Below are positions 1 to 7,103 of a stretch of 15,656 nucleotides of DNA, piece after piece. The notes under the pieces are model-generated. The model searched no databases, had not been told where the DNA came from, and was given only the letters and a program-made list of their open reading frames with translations. Source of the stretch: Candidatus Scybalocola fimicaballi. Its GTDB lineage: Bacteria; Bacteroidota; Bacteroidia; Bacteroidales; Paludibacteraceae. The stretch is taken from NCBI GenBank assembly GCA_002317115.1, contig DCIP01000098.1, forward strand, positions 1 to 15,656, written 5' to 3'. Numbering within the stretch: the first letter of the stretch is position 1; every line of letters begins with the position of its first letter. Both the position numbers and the translations under genes were made by a program.

Positions 1-425
1 TCCATCTCTACAATTATGATGAGACTTTGGCTGGCGACGACAGATGCACCATCGCCGTCTACTTCCAGACGCAAAACGGTGATTATTGGATAGATAAGCG
101 AGCCAATGACAGAAGTGGCTATGAAGCGATCAAGAAGGAATTCACAGCGTTGGCAATTCAAAAACTATCGGAGCATTTCGGAAATAATTTCGTGGATAAG
201 ATTGAGGTCTCAGACCTCACAACTCCTGCGACATATTATCGCTACACTCATAATCTTTATGGCTCATCACAAGGTTGGATGCCGACGATCGGACAACGCA
301 GTTTCGGCAATGTGAAAGGTATTTCCAACGTCTTCCTATGCGGACATTGGACCGTATCTGGAGGTGGTTTGCCAATCGCGTTGAAGAGTGGAAGAGATGT
401 CGCAAGAAAAATAGAGAATTTATGA
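1..425 (+). CDS. Phytoene desaturase / retinol saturase-like FAD-dependent oxidoreductase, C-terminal part
   Basis: This is the 3' end of a gene that begins before the window; the open frame enters at base 3 (HLYNYDETLAG...) and stops with TGA at 423-425. The visible stretch has the features of the C-terminus of the CrtI / all-trans-retinol 13,14-reductase-like NAD(P)/FAD oxidoreductase family: a TPATYYRYT segment, then YGSSQGWMPT, then the FAD-binding end 'VFLCGHWTVSGGGLPIALKSG' cut here to its key parts GHW, GGGLP and ALKSGRDVA. In this family the C-terminal GGGLPxAxxSG helix closes over the FAD. The substrate is unknown; isoprenoid or fatty-acyl type polyenes are usual for relatives. The N-terminal Rossmann motif is outside the window, so exact function cannot be set. 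Family assignment is confident; the precise reaction is not. Confidence 0.85.
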   Translation, partial: HLYNYDETLAGDDRCTIAVYFQTQNGDYWIDKRANDRSGYEAIKKEFTALAIQKLSEHFGNNFVDKIEVSDLTTPATYYRYTHNLYGSSQGWMPTIGQRSFGNVKGISNVFLCGHWTVSGGGLPIALKSGRDVARKIENL

Positions 426-428
426 ATT

Positions 429-518
429 TAACCACAGAGACTCAGAGATCTCAGAGTTTTATGCAATAAAACTCTTTATTCAATTATATAATCTTCGTGT
501 TCTCTGTGTCTCTGTGTT
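429..518. repeat. Imperfect inverted-repeat element (CACAGAGAC / GTCTCTGTG arms) with internal hairpin
   Basis: Perfect 9-nt arms CACAGAGAC (433-441) and GTCTCTGTG (508-516) extend inward with partial matches into roughly 23-nt arms. Inside lies a second, perfect hairpin: AGAGTTTTAT (453-462), a 3-nt loop GCA, and ATAAAACTCT (466-475), followed by a T-rich stretch. The element fills the whole gap between the oxidoreductase stop and the menE start, ending 8 nt before the ATG. CACAGAG-type repeats are frequent intergenic elements in diverse bacterial genomes (recalled, not searched). The inner hairpin may act as a weak terminator. Confidence 0.7.
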
Positions 519-524
519 TTATAT

Positions 525-1577
525 ATGGAAAAAATAATAATTGATAATCAAACATATACTCGTGAAAAACTCAATGAGATTGAGAATGAAAGCGTGCGAG
601 AATTCCTCATTGAATGGTTTTCTGATTCCCCCACAGTCAATCTCCATACCTCTGGCTCAACAGGTGTGCCCAAACTGATCGTGGCTGAGAAATCGCGTAT
701 GGTAGCGAGTGCCAAGATGACGTTGGATTATCTTAATCTAAAACCCGGTGACACTGCATTGCTTTGTCTGTCAGTCAATTACATTGCTGGCAAGATGATG
801 ATTGTGCGAGCCATTGTGGGCGGATTGAATCTGCTTATTGGTGATGTGTCGAGCAATCCATTGCAGAATGAAGAGCGACATATTGATTTCGCAGCGATGG
901 TGCCATTGCAGGTTTATAATTCCTACAGAGATAAAAGCGGTAGGTTTTCAAAGATAGGCAAGATTATCATCGGTGGAGGTGCGATAGATAGGAGAGAGGA
1001 GGAAGTCTACAGTTCAGCACCTAATGAGATTTATGCCACATACGGAATGACGGAGACGTTATCCCATATTGCGATGCGTAGAATCAATGGAGTGAATCGT
1101 AGTGATTATTTCACTCCGATGGAGAACGTTGACGTTTTTATTAACGAAGACGAAAACGAAGACGAAAACCGTAACGTCGGACCATTGGTTATTAAGGCTC
1201 CTCACCTATGTGCTGAAACACTTTACACCAATGATAATGTGGAGATGAGGCCCGACCATACATTTAGAATACTTGGCAGAAAAGACAATGTCGTTTGTTC
1301 GGGTGGCATCAAACTGCAGATTGAGGAGATCGAGGCAAAATTATCCAATTATATCCATGCTGATTTTGCAGTATCGTCGAAACCAGATGAAAAACTTGGG
1401 GAGAAATTGGTTTTGGTGATAGAAGGAGAAGAAGGATCGTTAACGTTAAAGCCAGCGTCAACGTTATCTAAATACGAGATTCCTAAGGAAGTTTTTTATG
1501 TTCAGCATCTGCCACGCACTGAGAGTGGTAAGATAGCGAGGGCAAAGGTAAAGGAAATGCTGAATGCCAAATGCTGA
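525..1577 (+). CDS. menE: o-Succinylbenzoate-CoA ligase (MenE), AMP-binding family
   Basis: The product is a 350-residue acyl-CoA synthetase that would activate o-succinylbenzoate with ATP and CoA in menaquinone synthesis, in the cytosol. Motifs of the ANL superfamily are in order: the phosphate-binding loop HTSGSTGVPK (41-50), ATYGMTET (171-178), the hinge region GRKDNVV (251-257) and the C-terminal catalytic-lysine motif TESGKIAR with K336. The length is short compared with about 450-500 residues in Proteobacteria and Firmicutes, but short MenE proteins are normal in Bacteroidales. An acidic low-complexity stretch NEDENEDENRN (207-217) looks like a small repeat expansion. The ATG at 525 is the first in frame; it has no Shine-Dalgarno and sits 8 nt from an inverted repeat. 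No menD, menB or menC is adjacent, so the symbol rests on sequence type alone; another small AMP ligase is possible but less likely. Confidence 0.83.
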   Translation: MEKIIIDNQTYTREKLNEIENESVREFLIEWFSDSPTVNLHTSGSTGVPKLIVAEKSRMVASAKMTLDYLNLKPGDTALLCLSVNYIAGKMMIVRAIVGGLNLLIGDVSSNPLQNEERHIDFAAMVPLQVYNSYRDKSGRFSKIGKIIIGGGAIDRREEEVYSSAPNEIYATYGMTETLSHIAMRRINGVNRSDYFTPMENVDVFINEDENEDENRNVGPLVIKAPHLCAETLYTNDNVEMRPDHTFRILGRKDNVVCSGGIKLQIEEIEAKLSNYIHADFAVSSKPDEKLGEKLVLVIEGEEGSLTLKPASTLSKYEIPKEVFYVQHLPRTESGKIARAKVKEMLNAKC

Positions 1578-1591
1578 ATTCAGAGTGTAAA

Positions 1592-1625
1592 AAAGGCGGC
1601 TCACGAATGAGTCGCCTTTAGTTTT
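1592..1625. terminator. Bidirectional intrinsic terminator between convergent genes
   Basis: A 12-bp stem (1592-1603 with 1608-1619, one G-T wobble) closes on a CGAA tetraloop. It is followed by a T-rich tract on the plus strand (1621-1625) and preceded by six A's (1589-1594), which give a T6 tract on the minus strand. It lies between menE and the convergent minus-strand gene and should end both transcripts. Confidence 0.9.
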
Positions 1626-1641
1626 TAAGCTTTTTAACGAA

Positions 1642-2322
1642 TTACTTTGAGATTTCGTTATACTTCTGATCAGCCTTTTCTGCTTTAGCTGCTGCCTTAG
1701 CTGCATCCTTGTTAGCCTTGTCGATCTTCTCCTGAGCCTTCTGAGCTGCCTTTTCAGCGTCAGCCTTTGCCTTTTCTGCCTTTGCTGCTGCCTTAGCTGC
1801 GTCAGCTGCAGCCTTCTCCTGCTGCTCCTTAGCCTTAGCGATAGCCTTCTGCTCCTTCTCGTACTCCTTACGTAGAGTAGAGATCTCCTTATCAGAAGTG
1901 ATGTGAGTACCACACTTGTAGCTTAGGCTCTGTGAGCTAGAGATCATCACCTGTCCGTTAACAACGTGAAGGAAGCTTAGAGACTTGTCATCACCGATCT
2001 TGTAAACGATACCTGCCTGTCCATCATTGAAGAAGATAACATCTCCAACAGCTATTTTAGCCTGCTTCTTTACAGCGACACCTTCCTTTGCGATAGATGG
2101 TAGGTCAGCTGGCAACTCGTAACCAACCTGAGAGAACGCGTACTGGATCAATTTACCGTTATCGAATTCAGCTGCTTCACCAGGTACAGTGTTAAGCTGC
2201 AAAGCAGTGTTAAGCATACCGTCGATTGTCTGCTGTGGTGCCTTAGCAACCTTCTCCTTGTCTGCTGCGAATGACGACAATGCAATCATTGCCGACACAG
2301 CCATCATAAATAATTTCTTCAT
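1642..2322 (-). CDS. Secreted NlpC/P60-like protein lacking catalytic residues, with Ala/Lys-rich coiled-coil tail
   Basis: The product has 226 residues. The start is ATG at 2322: it begins the signal peptide MKKLFMMAVSAMIALSSFA, has AAAGGG about 8 nt upstream, and lies downstream of a promoter; a longer frame reaching 2460 would include that promoter. Residues 31-130 follow the NlpC/P60 peptidase pattern: FDNGKLIQYAFSQVGYELP (53-71) matches the usual FDCSGFVQYAF...LP, then AVGDVIFFN (91-99), then a GIVYKIGD strand and LHVVNGQVMISS (118-129). The catalytic Cys is Asn55, and the usual GHVGIY histidine is replaced (GQAGIVY), so cell-wall hydrolase activity is unlikely. Residues 145-226 are a charged helix rich in Ala, Lys and Glu, with DAAKAAAKAEKA present twice, probably a coiled coil. 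It likely acts in the periplasm as a binding or structural protein; its role is unknown. Confidence 0.8.
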   Translation of the reverse strand: MKKLFMMAVSAMIALSSFAADKEKVAKAPQQTIDGMLNTALQLNTVPGEAAEFDNGKLIQYAFSQVGYELPADLPSIAKEGVAVKKQAKIAVGDVIFFNDGQAGIVYKIGDDKSLSFLHVVNGQVMISSSQSLSYKCGTHITSDKEISTLRKEYEKEQKAIAKAKEQQEKAAADAAKAAAKAEKAKADAEKAAQKAQEKIDKANKDAAKAAAKAEKADQKYNEISK

Positions 2323-2351
2323 TGTTAAACCCTTTATTTTGTTTGTGTCTG

Positions 2352-2383
2352 CAAAATTATCAAAAAACGGCGTAACAAACCAA
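2352..2383 (-). promoter_or_regulatory. Bacteroidota-type promoter for the NlpC/P60-like gene
   Basis: Read on the minus strand there is TTGG (2383-2380), a 20-nt spacer and TAATTTTG (2359-2352), a full match to the TAnnTTTG -7 consensus of the Bacteroidota primary sigma factor. Transcription would start near 2345, giving a leader of about 25 nt before the ATG at 2322. Confidence 0.75.
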
Positions 2384-2398
2384 TGAAATATGTGATTG

Positions 2399-2430
2399 TT
2401 GTGAAATTTTAACCTTTTTTCATAATTTTG
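2399..2430 (+). promoter_or_regulatory. Bacteroidota-type promoter for the membrane protein / ATPase / LRR unit
   Basis: TTGT (2399-2402), a 20-nt spacer and TAATTTTG (2423-2430), with the -7 element again matching TAnnTTTG. It is back to back with the minus-strand promoter, the -33 elements being about 15 nt apart, so the two could share regulation. The expected start is about 35 nt upstream of the ATG at 2473. Confidence 0.72.
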
Positions 2431-2472
2431 CATTGAATACGAAAAATGTAAAATTCGCAAAAGTTATTGATA

Positions 2473-3159
2473 ATGAACGAAAATTTGACAGAAGAAAAAG
2501 TCAACATAGAAAGAGATAATAATGTGTTGTTGAAACATCAGCAAATGATGCTTGGAATATTGTGTGGATTGTTGGCTCCACTTGCTCTTTTATTTGGATA
2601 TTTCGGTGATAATCCGGACGAGTGGTGGTATTCGATTTCCGCTTCCTACTATTGCAACACGAAAATCTTGATGATTGGTCTTCTGTTTACCACTTTCGTT
2701 TACTTCATATCGTATCGTGGTTATAAGGATGATATTAGAGATAGAATTATAGCGACTGTTTCTGGAATCTCTGCTCTTGGTGTGATTGCTTTCCCTACAA
2801 ACACATCTTTCGTCGATAATGATGAATTGGTCGGGTTGCTTCACCTTCCTGTGACTACAAGTCATACGATTCATTGTGTGAGCGCTGCGGCTCTTTTCGT
2901 AAGTTTCGCAGTCATGATTTTGTTCCAATTCACACAGTCGAATGGAAATCCTACTCCGGAAAAGAAAAAAAGAAACCTTCTTTATAAGATTTGTGGATTG
3001 ATTATCATCTTCTTTATGGCATTCCAGATGGTCACTGTGGCGTTCGACGATGTTTTCCCTAATTGGTGGACAATGGTCAACGAGGCTACAATGTTGACGG
3101 CTTTTGCTGTGGCTTGGCTTTGCAAGGCTGAATGTATCACTGCGTTGAATGACAAATAA
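2473..3159 (+). CDS. Six-TM membrane protein of unknown function (DUF998-like)
   Basis: The product has 228 residues. ATG 2473 was preferred over an in-frame TTG two codons upstream. About six hydrophobic segments can be seen near residues 25-43, 63-81, 91-108, 131-153, 168-190 and 203-217, with a cytosolic-looking, charged N-terminus and a KKKR loop (164-167). The pattern SISASYYCNTK...GLL...YRGYKDD...GISALGVIAFPT followed by an H-rich segment and a C-terminal WLCKAE resembles uncharacterised DUF998-type membrane proteins (recalled family, medium certainty). Its stop codon overlaps the start of the next gene by 11 nt, which points to translational coupling and a shared task with the GHKL ATPase. 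No catalytic motif was recognised. Confidence 0.82.
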   Translation: MNENLTEEKVNIERDNNVLLKHQQMMLGILCGLLAPLALLFGYFGDNPDEWWYSISASYYCNTKILMIGLLFTTFVYFISYRGYKDDIRDRIIATVSGISALGVIAFPTNTSFVDNDELVGLLHLPVTTSHTIHCVSAAALFVSFAVMILFQFTQSNGNPTPEKKKRNLLYKICGLIIIFFMAFQMVTVAFDDVFPNWWTMVNEATMLTAFAVAWLCKAECITALNDK

Positions 3160-5719
3160 TCTTTTCTCCAAACTCACTGAAAGCCGACGTAAGGTTGCTG
3201 AGACGCTTGCTAATCCCGCAACCATCGGTTTGTGGAATCTGATTGTCGACAAATATAGTGGCAAGGCTCATTTCGTTTATGAGTTGCTTCAGAATGCCGA
3301 CGACGCGGGTTCCAAAATCGTGCGTCTTCTTCTCCGTGGTGATAAGTTCTTTTTTATCCATGATGGCTCAAGACGTTTCTCTGTCTCCGACGTGGATAAT
3401 GAGGACTCTGATGAAAAGGTTGGAGATATCAATGCTCTTTGTTCGATTGGCCATAGCACAAAAATAGGTGAGAACAAGATAGGAAAGTTTGGAATCGGTT
3501 TCAAATCGATTTTCTCATATTGCGACGTTCCCCACGTCGAGGATGATAATTTCTCTTTTGACATTGAGAATTTCATTGTCCCGGTTGAAACTCGTAGGGG
3601 CAATCCCTTGTGGTTGCCCGATAATAGACGTGTGGGCGAAACTATGTTTTGTGGAAAAATCAAAACACCTTCCAAATCTGAGGAGATCGCTTCGATGGTT
3701 GAGTCGTTGGAATATCCGCTTAACTATCTTAATAATGTAGTGTCGTTTGAATGCGACGTCGACGGGAAAATATACCGATTTACGAAAAACGAAAACGAAG
3801 ACCAAAACTGCCTTTATAATCTGATTGCGGAGAAGACGGTGGAGGATACCACAACATCGCAGAAATTCATTTGTATTACCGAGTCGTTTTTGTATGGCTC
3901 GCAACAGATGTCAGCCACGTTGTCGATGCCATTAGACGGAGATGGAAACGTCGTGATGTGTGATTCTTCACCACTGTACTGTTTCTTTCCGTTGCTTGAG
4001 CAGACAATGCTTCCATTTTATGTTCATGGAACGTTTTTGTTGAGCGATAATCGTGAGAATACACTTCAAAATGAAGAAAACAATGCTCTTCGGCAGCATA
4101 TTGCGTCGCTTTCGGTGAAATTCATGCAACATTGTATGAATATGAATAAAGACGCGGGATCTCGCGTCTCTACGGCGTTGGTGGTTGAAAGATTGCTTGA
4201 AATGAAGGAGAGATGCAAGTATGAAAACGTCAATTCGCTCAACCGATTGTGCGGGGAGAGATTGTGGAAAGCAATCGAGTCGGATGCATTTTTTGCTGAC
4301 ATAAAAGGCGAATTTCTGCCGACGTCGGAGTTGAGATTCTGCGTGGAAAATGTTGGTGAGATTCTGAGCAATGATGAAATCCAGACTCTTGTTGGAGACG
4401 ATGTTTGCGTGGATTTTGTTGGAGTTGATTTTTCTAAATTGCCTACGTTAAGCAAACTTCTGGATGGAAATTTCTGGGGTGTTGAGGCTATGCTTTCTTC
4501 TCTTGATGAGAATTTCATGATGCAGAAATCGGATGAATGGCAGATGAGATTTTATCGTTTTCTATATAAAGAGAGAAAGATTGTATCGAAATTGTTGCGT
4601 GGCAAAAGCGAGGCATTCACTAAACCGTGGATCAAATGTGTGGATGGAAAATTCAAATCTCTTTGTTCTGCAGGTTTTGGATTTACACATCAGTTATATC
4701 TGAATGATGTAAAGAGATACGAGGATTCTGATATAAACTCGTTGTTTGCAGACGTCCTTCATCTCGCTCCATTCGCAGAGCAATCATTGTCGGTGGATTT
4801 TGTGGCTCGACAGTTTCATGAGAATCTGGTTCAGCCGCTTGATTACGATACGTTGGCAAAGTATATCATGACTGCCGCCAACGAATACGTCGGAGCAGGA
4901 TTTGATTTTGAGAAGAAGAAGGGGATTGTGGAGCAGTTTGGCAATATGCAATTCCTTCCTACGAATAAATTCACTTTGTCGTTGCCAAAGATGGTGTTGG
5001 CAGAAACTGCTGCTCAGCGGACATTTTTTGCTGGCGATACGGATGCTGTTTTCCTATCTAACGAGTTTATTGAGAAGCACATCGCACCGTCGGACCGACA
5101 GACATTTTACACTTTTATAAGTGCTTGTGGCGTTTGTTTCGACGTTAGAATAGAAGAATCTATTTTGCGTCATCCTATTGATTATGAATTGTTTGATATT
5201 TCGGATGATGAAATGCCGTCGCCATCTAAAATGAAAGAGGCTGAGATTGACGACAGAGAGATTGCCGGTTTCGCCAATTTCCTTCTGCATCCGTCTCTTG
5301 AAAAGTCGTTGGCATTTTGCCGAATGCTTCAAAGTTTGCTCGACAAAGAGGTTTCGACGGAGGTGATGGCTAAAATTAGAGGAAAGTATCGCTATACACC
5401 AAAAGGCAAACGTAATTCGGTAGAAACCGCTTTAAAAAACACGACTGCTTATAGGCAACTTTTCCAGTCACGTTGGCTTATGAAATCCAACGGGGATTTT
5501 GCGACGGTGGGAGAAATTGCGTCGACAGATATGCTAATGCCATCATACGATGAGATTCCATATTCCGTCTTCTCATTTTTTGGTATTACATTGAAAAAGA
5601 GAGACGAGAGCACTGAGGCACGTGAGGCTTTGGAGTTGATCAGAGCATTGGAAAGGGTGGGGATCACGAAAGAAGATCTTTATGAAATGGTGGATGCTAA
5701 ATTGAAAATGAAGAATTAA
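3149..5719 (+). CDS. Sacsin/NOV-like GHKL (HATPase) protein
   Basis: The product has 856 residues. The N-terminal 1-300 region is an HSP90/GHKL-fold ATPase of the sacsin / NO VEIN type: N-box HFVYELLQNADDA with E45 and N49, G1 box HDG (71-73), a CSIGHSTK segment (98-105), G2 loop GKFGIGFKSIF (112-122), and the sacsin-like YVHGTFLLSDNRENT (291-305). These residues predict ATP binding and probably hydrolysis. Residues 310-856 have no recognised domain; neither a DUF3883/NOV C-terminal nuclease-like module nor an HSP90 C-terminal dimer domain is evident. There is no signal peptide or membrane segment, so it should be cytosolic. The ATG overlaps the previous stop by 11 nt. A palindromic repeat lies in frame at codons 335-341. 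In other bacteria sacsin-like ATPases often occur in defence loci, but here a defence role is only inference; a chaperone-like role is also possible. Confidence 0.85.
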   Translation: MTNNLFSKLTESRRKVAETLANPATIGLWNLIVDKYSGKAHFVYELLQNADDAGSKIVRLLLRGDKFFFIHDGSRRFSVSDVDNEDSDEKVGDINALCSIGHSTKIGENKIGKFGIGFKSIFSYCDVPHVEDDNFSFDIENFIVPVETRRGNPLWLPDNRRVGETMFCGKIKTPSKSEEIASMVESLEYPLNYLNNVVSFECDVDGKIYRFTKNENEDQNCLYNLIAEKTVEDTTTSQKFICITESFLYGSQQMSATLSMPLDGDGNVVMCDSSPLYCFFPLLEQTMLPFYVHGTFLLSDNRENTLQNEENNALRQHIASLSVKFMQHCMNMNKDAGSRVSTALVVERLLEMKERCKYENVNSLNRLCGERLWKAIESDAFFADIKGEFLPTSELRFCVENVGEILSNDEIQTLVGDDVCVDFVGVDFSKLPTLSKLLDGNFWGVEAMLSSLDENFMMQKSDEWQMRFYRFLYKERKIVSKLLRGKSEAFTKPWIKCVDGKFKSLCSAGFGFTHQLYLNDVKRYEDSDINSLFADVLHLAPFAEQSLSVDFVARQFHENLVQPLDYDTLAKYIMTAANEYVGAGFDFEKKKGIVEQFGNMQFLPTNKFTLSLPKMVLAETAAQRTFFAGDTDAVFLSNEFIEKHIAPSDRQTFYTFISACGVCFDVRIEESILRHPIDYELFDISDDEMPSPSKMKEAEIDDREIAGFANFLLHPSLEKSLAFCRMLQSLLDKEVSTEVMAKIRGKYRYTPKGKRNSVETALKNTTAYRQLFQSRWLMKSNGDFATVGEIASTDMLMPSYDEIPYSVFSFFGITLKKRDESTEAREALELIRALERVGITKEDLYEMVDAKLKMKN
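4150..4173. repeat. Palindromic repeat inside the ATPase gene (AGACGCG / CGCGTCT, then CTAC)
   Basis: Seven-nt perfect arms (4150-4156 and 4163-4169) surround a GGATCT centre. The right arm continues as CGTCTCTAC, the reverse complement of the GTAGAGACG that begins the transporter terminator at 8831. The element is read in frame as KDAGSRVST (residues 334-342). Confidence 0.6.
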
Positions 5720-5731
5720 TAATTGAATATA

Positions 5732-7000
5732 ATGAAAGATAAGATAAACGCGATTATGAATCGCAGACTAAAAAAGAAGAAGATTCTGTTGATTGGTTTG
5801 ATTTTAGTGGCTGTGGCAATATGTGGCTATAAGTGCATGAATATCTATCTGTTTTATCAAGCTTCTGGCAGATATCTTGTTTTTGAATCTGCGACATCGG
5901 CAACAACTGTCTTGACTGGATATACTAAAGAAGGCCTGCCAGACACGGTAGAGGTTCCAAGAAAAGTTCCGTTGGGAATATTTTCACGCACTGTGACAGA
6001 GATTGGAGACGAAGCGTTCAGCGAATGTAGAGATATGAAGAGCATCAAGCTTCCGGAGTCAATTATCACGATCCAATACGGAGCCTTTTCAGGATGTGAA
6101 AGTTTGACTGATATTGTCATTCCACCGAGTGTCAGGACAATAGGAAGTGCTGCTTTTTCCGATTGTAAAAGTTTGAAAAATATTGAGATGCCAAACAAAA
6201 TCACAAGTATAAGCATTTCTCAATTCAGCGGATGCACCGGTTTGGAGTCTTTTACTGTCCCATCAAAAGTCTCAATCATTAAGGCACGAGCTTTTAGTGG
6301 ATGCACAGGTTTGAAAAGCGTTGAGATGCACGACGACATCACAAAAATCGAATCATTTGCGTTTGAGAATTGTACAGCTTTGGATAATGTTGTTTTACCA
6401 TTAGGAATATTAAAGATTGAGAGCAACACTTTTGAAGGCTGTTCAAGTTTGGAGAGTGTAGAGATTCCGATGGGAGTGACAAGCATTGGTTTTATGGCAT
6501 TCGGTGGCTGTACGAGTCTTGCAAGTGTGGATATTCCATTTAATGTGGTGAATATCAATGAATCGGCATTTTCTGGTTGCTCAAGTTTGAAAAGCTTCAG
6601 TGTGGATCCAGACAATACAAAATACTCATCAGAGAAGGGAGTTTTGTACAATAAAGATAAGACAGAGATTATTCGTGTTCCTGAAAGTTTCGATGGTACT
6701 TTTGTGATTCCGTCGAGTGTTGAGACAATTGGAGAGTTGGCATTTGAGAAGTGTCGCAATCTAACGAATATTGTGATACCTGCAAGTGTAAAGGAGATAA
6801 AAGGAGAGGCGTTTGTAGAGTGTAGTGGTTTGAAAAAAATTGTGATCCCTTCAAGTGTGTCTAAGGTAGGTTATTACGCTTTCAAGGGATGTAAGAATCT
6901 CGACGTCTTGATAGAAAACAGAAATGATTCTATTAAAACAGTTTTATACGATAGAATTCAAGAAGATAACGAAAATATAAGAGTCTTTGTCTCAAAATGA
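5732..7000 (+). CDS. Membrane-anchored BspA-like leucine-rich-repeat protein (LRR_5 / TpLRR type)
   Basis: The product has 422 residues from ATG 5732; an in-frame TTG at 5723 is less likely. A Lys-rich stretch (RRLKKKK, 11-17) precedes a single hydrophobic segment (about 18-35), a signal anchor with the bulk outside the cytoplasm. From about residue 87 to 400 there are roughly 12 LRRs of 23 residues with the pattern V.IG..AFSGC.SL..I.IP.S, the BspA / Treponema pallidum LRR type. One repeat is interrupted by the common insert NTKYSSEKGVLYNKD. Such domains mediate protein binding or adhesion. There is no C-terminal sorting domain or lipobox. The gene starts 12 nt after the ATPase stop and has no promoter of its own, so it is probably the third gene of that operon. 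Binding partner unknown. Confidence 0.88.
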   Translation: MKDKINAIMNRRLKKKKILLIGLILVAVAICGYKCMNIYLFYQASGRYLVFESATSATTVLTGYTKEGLPDTVEVPRKVPLGIFSRTVTEIGDEAFSECRDMKSIKLPESIITIQYGAFSGCESLTDIVIPPSVRTIGSAAFSDCKSLKNIEMPNKITSISISQFSGCTGLESFTVPSKVSIIKARAFSGCTGLKSVEMHDDITKIESFAFENCTALDNVVLPLGILKIESNTFEGCSSLESVEIPMGVTSIGFMAFGGCTSLASVDIPFNVVNINESAFSGCSSLKSFSVDPDNTKYSSEKGVLYNKDKTEIIRVPESFDGTFVIPSSVETIGELAFEKCRNLTNIVIPASVKEIKGEAFVECSGLKKIVIPSSVSKVGYYAFKGCKNLDVLIENRNDSIKTVLYDRIQEDNENIRVFVSK

Positions 7001-7008
7001 TTTTTTTG

Positions 7009-7033
7009 CATATACATCAAAAAAATGTATATG
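7009..7033. repeat. AT-rich inverted repeat (possible terminator or operator)
   Basis: Perfect 9-nt arms CATATACAT (7009-7017) and ATGTATATG (7025-7033) with a 7-nt A-rich loop lie between the LRR gene and the transporter promoter. No T-tract follows, so it is a weak terminator at best; its closeness to the -33 region would suit an operator. Confidence 0.5.
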
Positions 7034-7035
7034 TG

Positions 7036-7069
7036 TTGTATAACATATAAAATATATTGATTATCTTTG
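7036..7069 (+). promoter_or_regulatory. Bacteroidota-type promoter for the transporter gene
   Basis: TATCTTTG (7062-7069) matches TAnnTTTG exactly. The best -33 candidate is TTGT at 7036-7039, with a slightly long spacer of 22 nt. Predicted start about 7076, giving a leader of near 28 nt. Confidence 0.65.
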
Positions 7070-7103
7070 CGAACTGAAATTTTAAGGTTAATTATTCACA
7101 TTC

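Noticed and set aside
1464..1913. Minus-strand open frame rich in Arg and Leu
   Set aside because: It is another reading frame of the Ala/Lys coiled-coil tail of the NlpC/P60-like gene; its odd composition follows from that repeat-rich DNA.
2323..2460. N-terminal extension of the minus-strand NlpC/P60-like protein
   Set aside because: The extension covers the -7 promoter element and lies before a clear signal peptide starting at 2322 with an AAAGGG upstream.
3149..5719. HSP90 (HtpG) chaperone or histidine kinase
   Set aside because: The ATPase motifs (ELLQNADDA, GKFGIGFKSIF, VHGTFLLSDNRENT) fit the sacsin/NOV type; the HSP90 middle and C-terminal patterns and a histidine-kinase H-box are absent.
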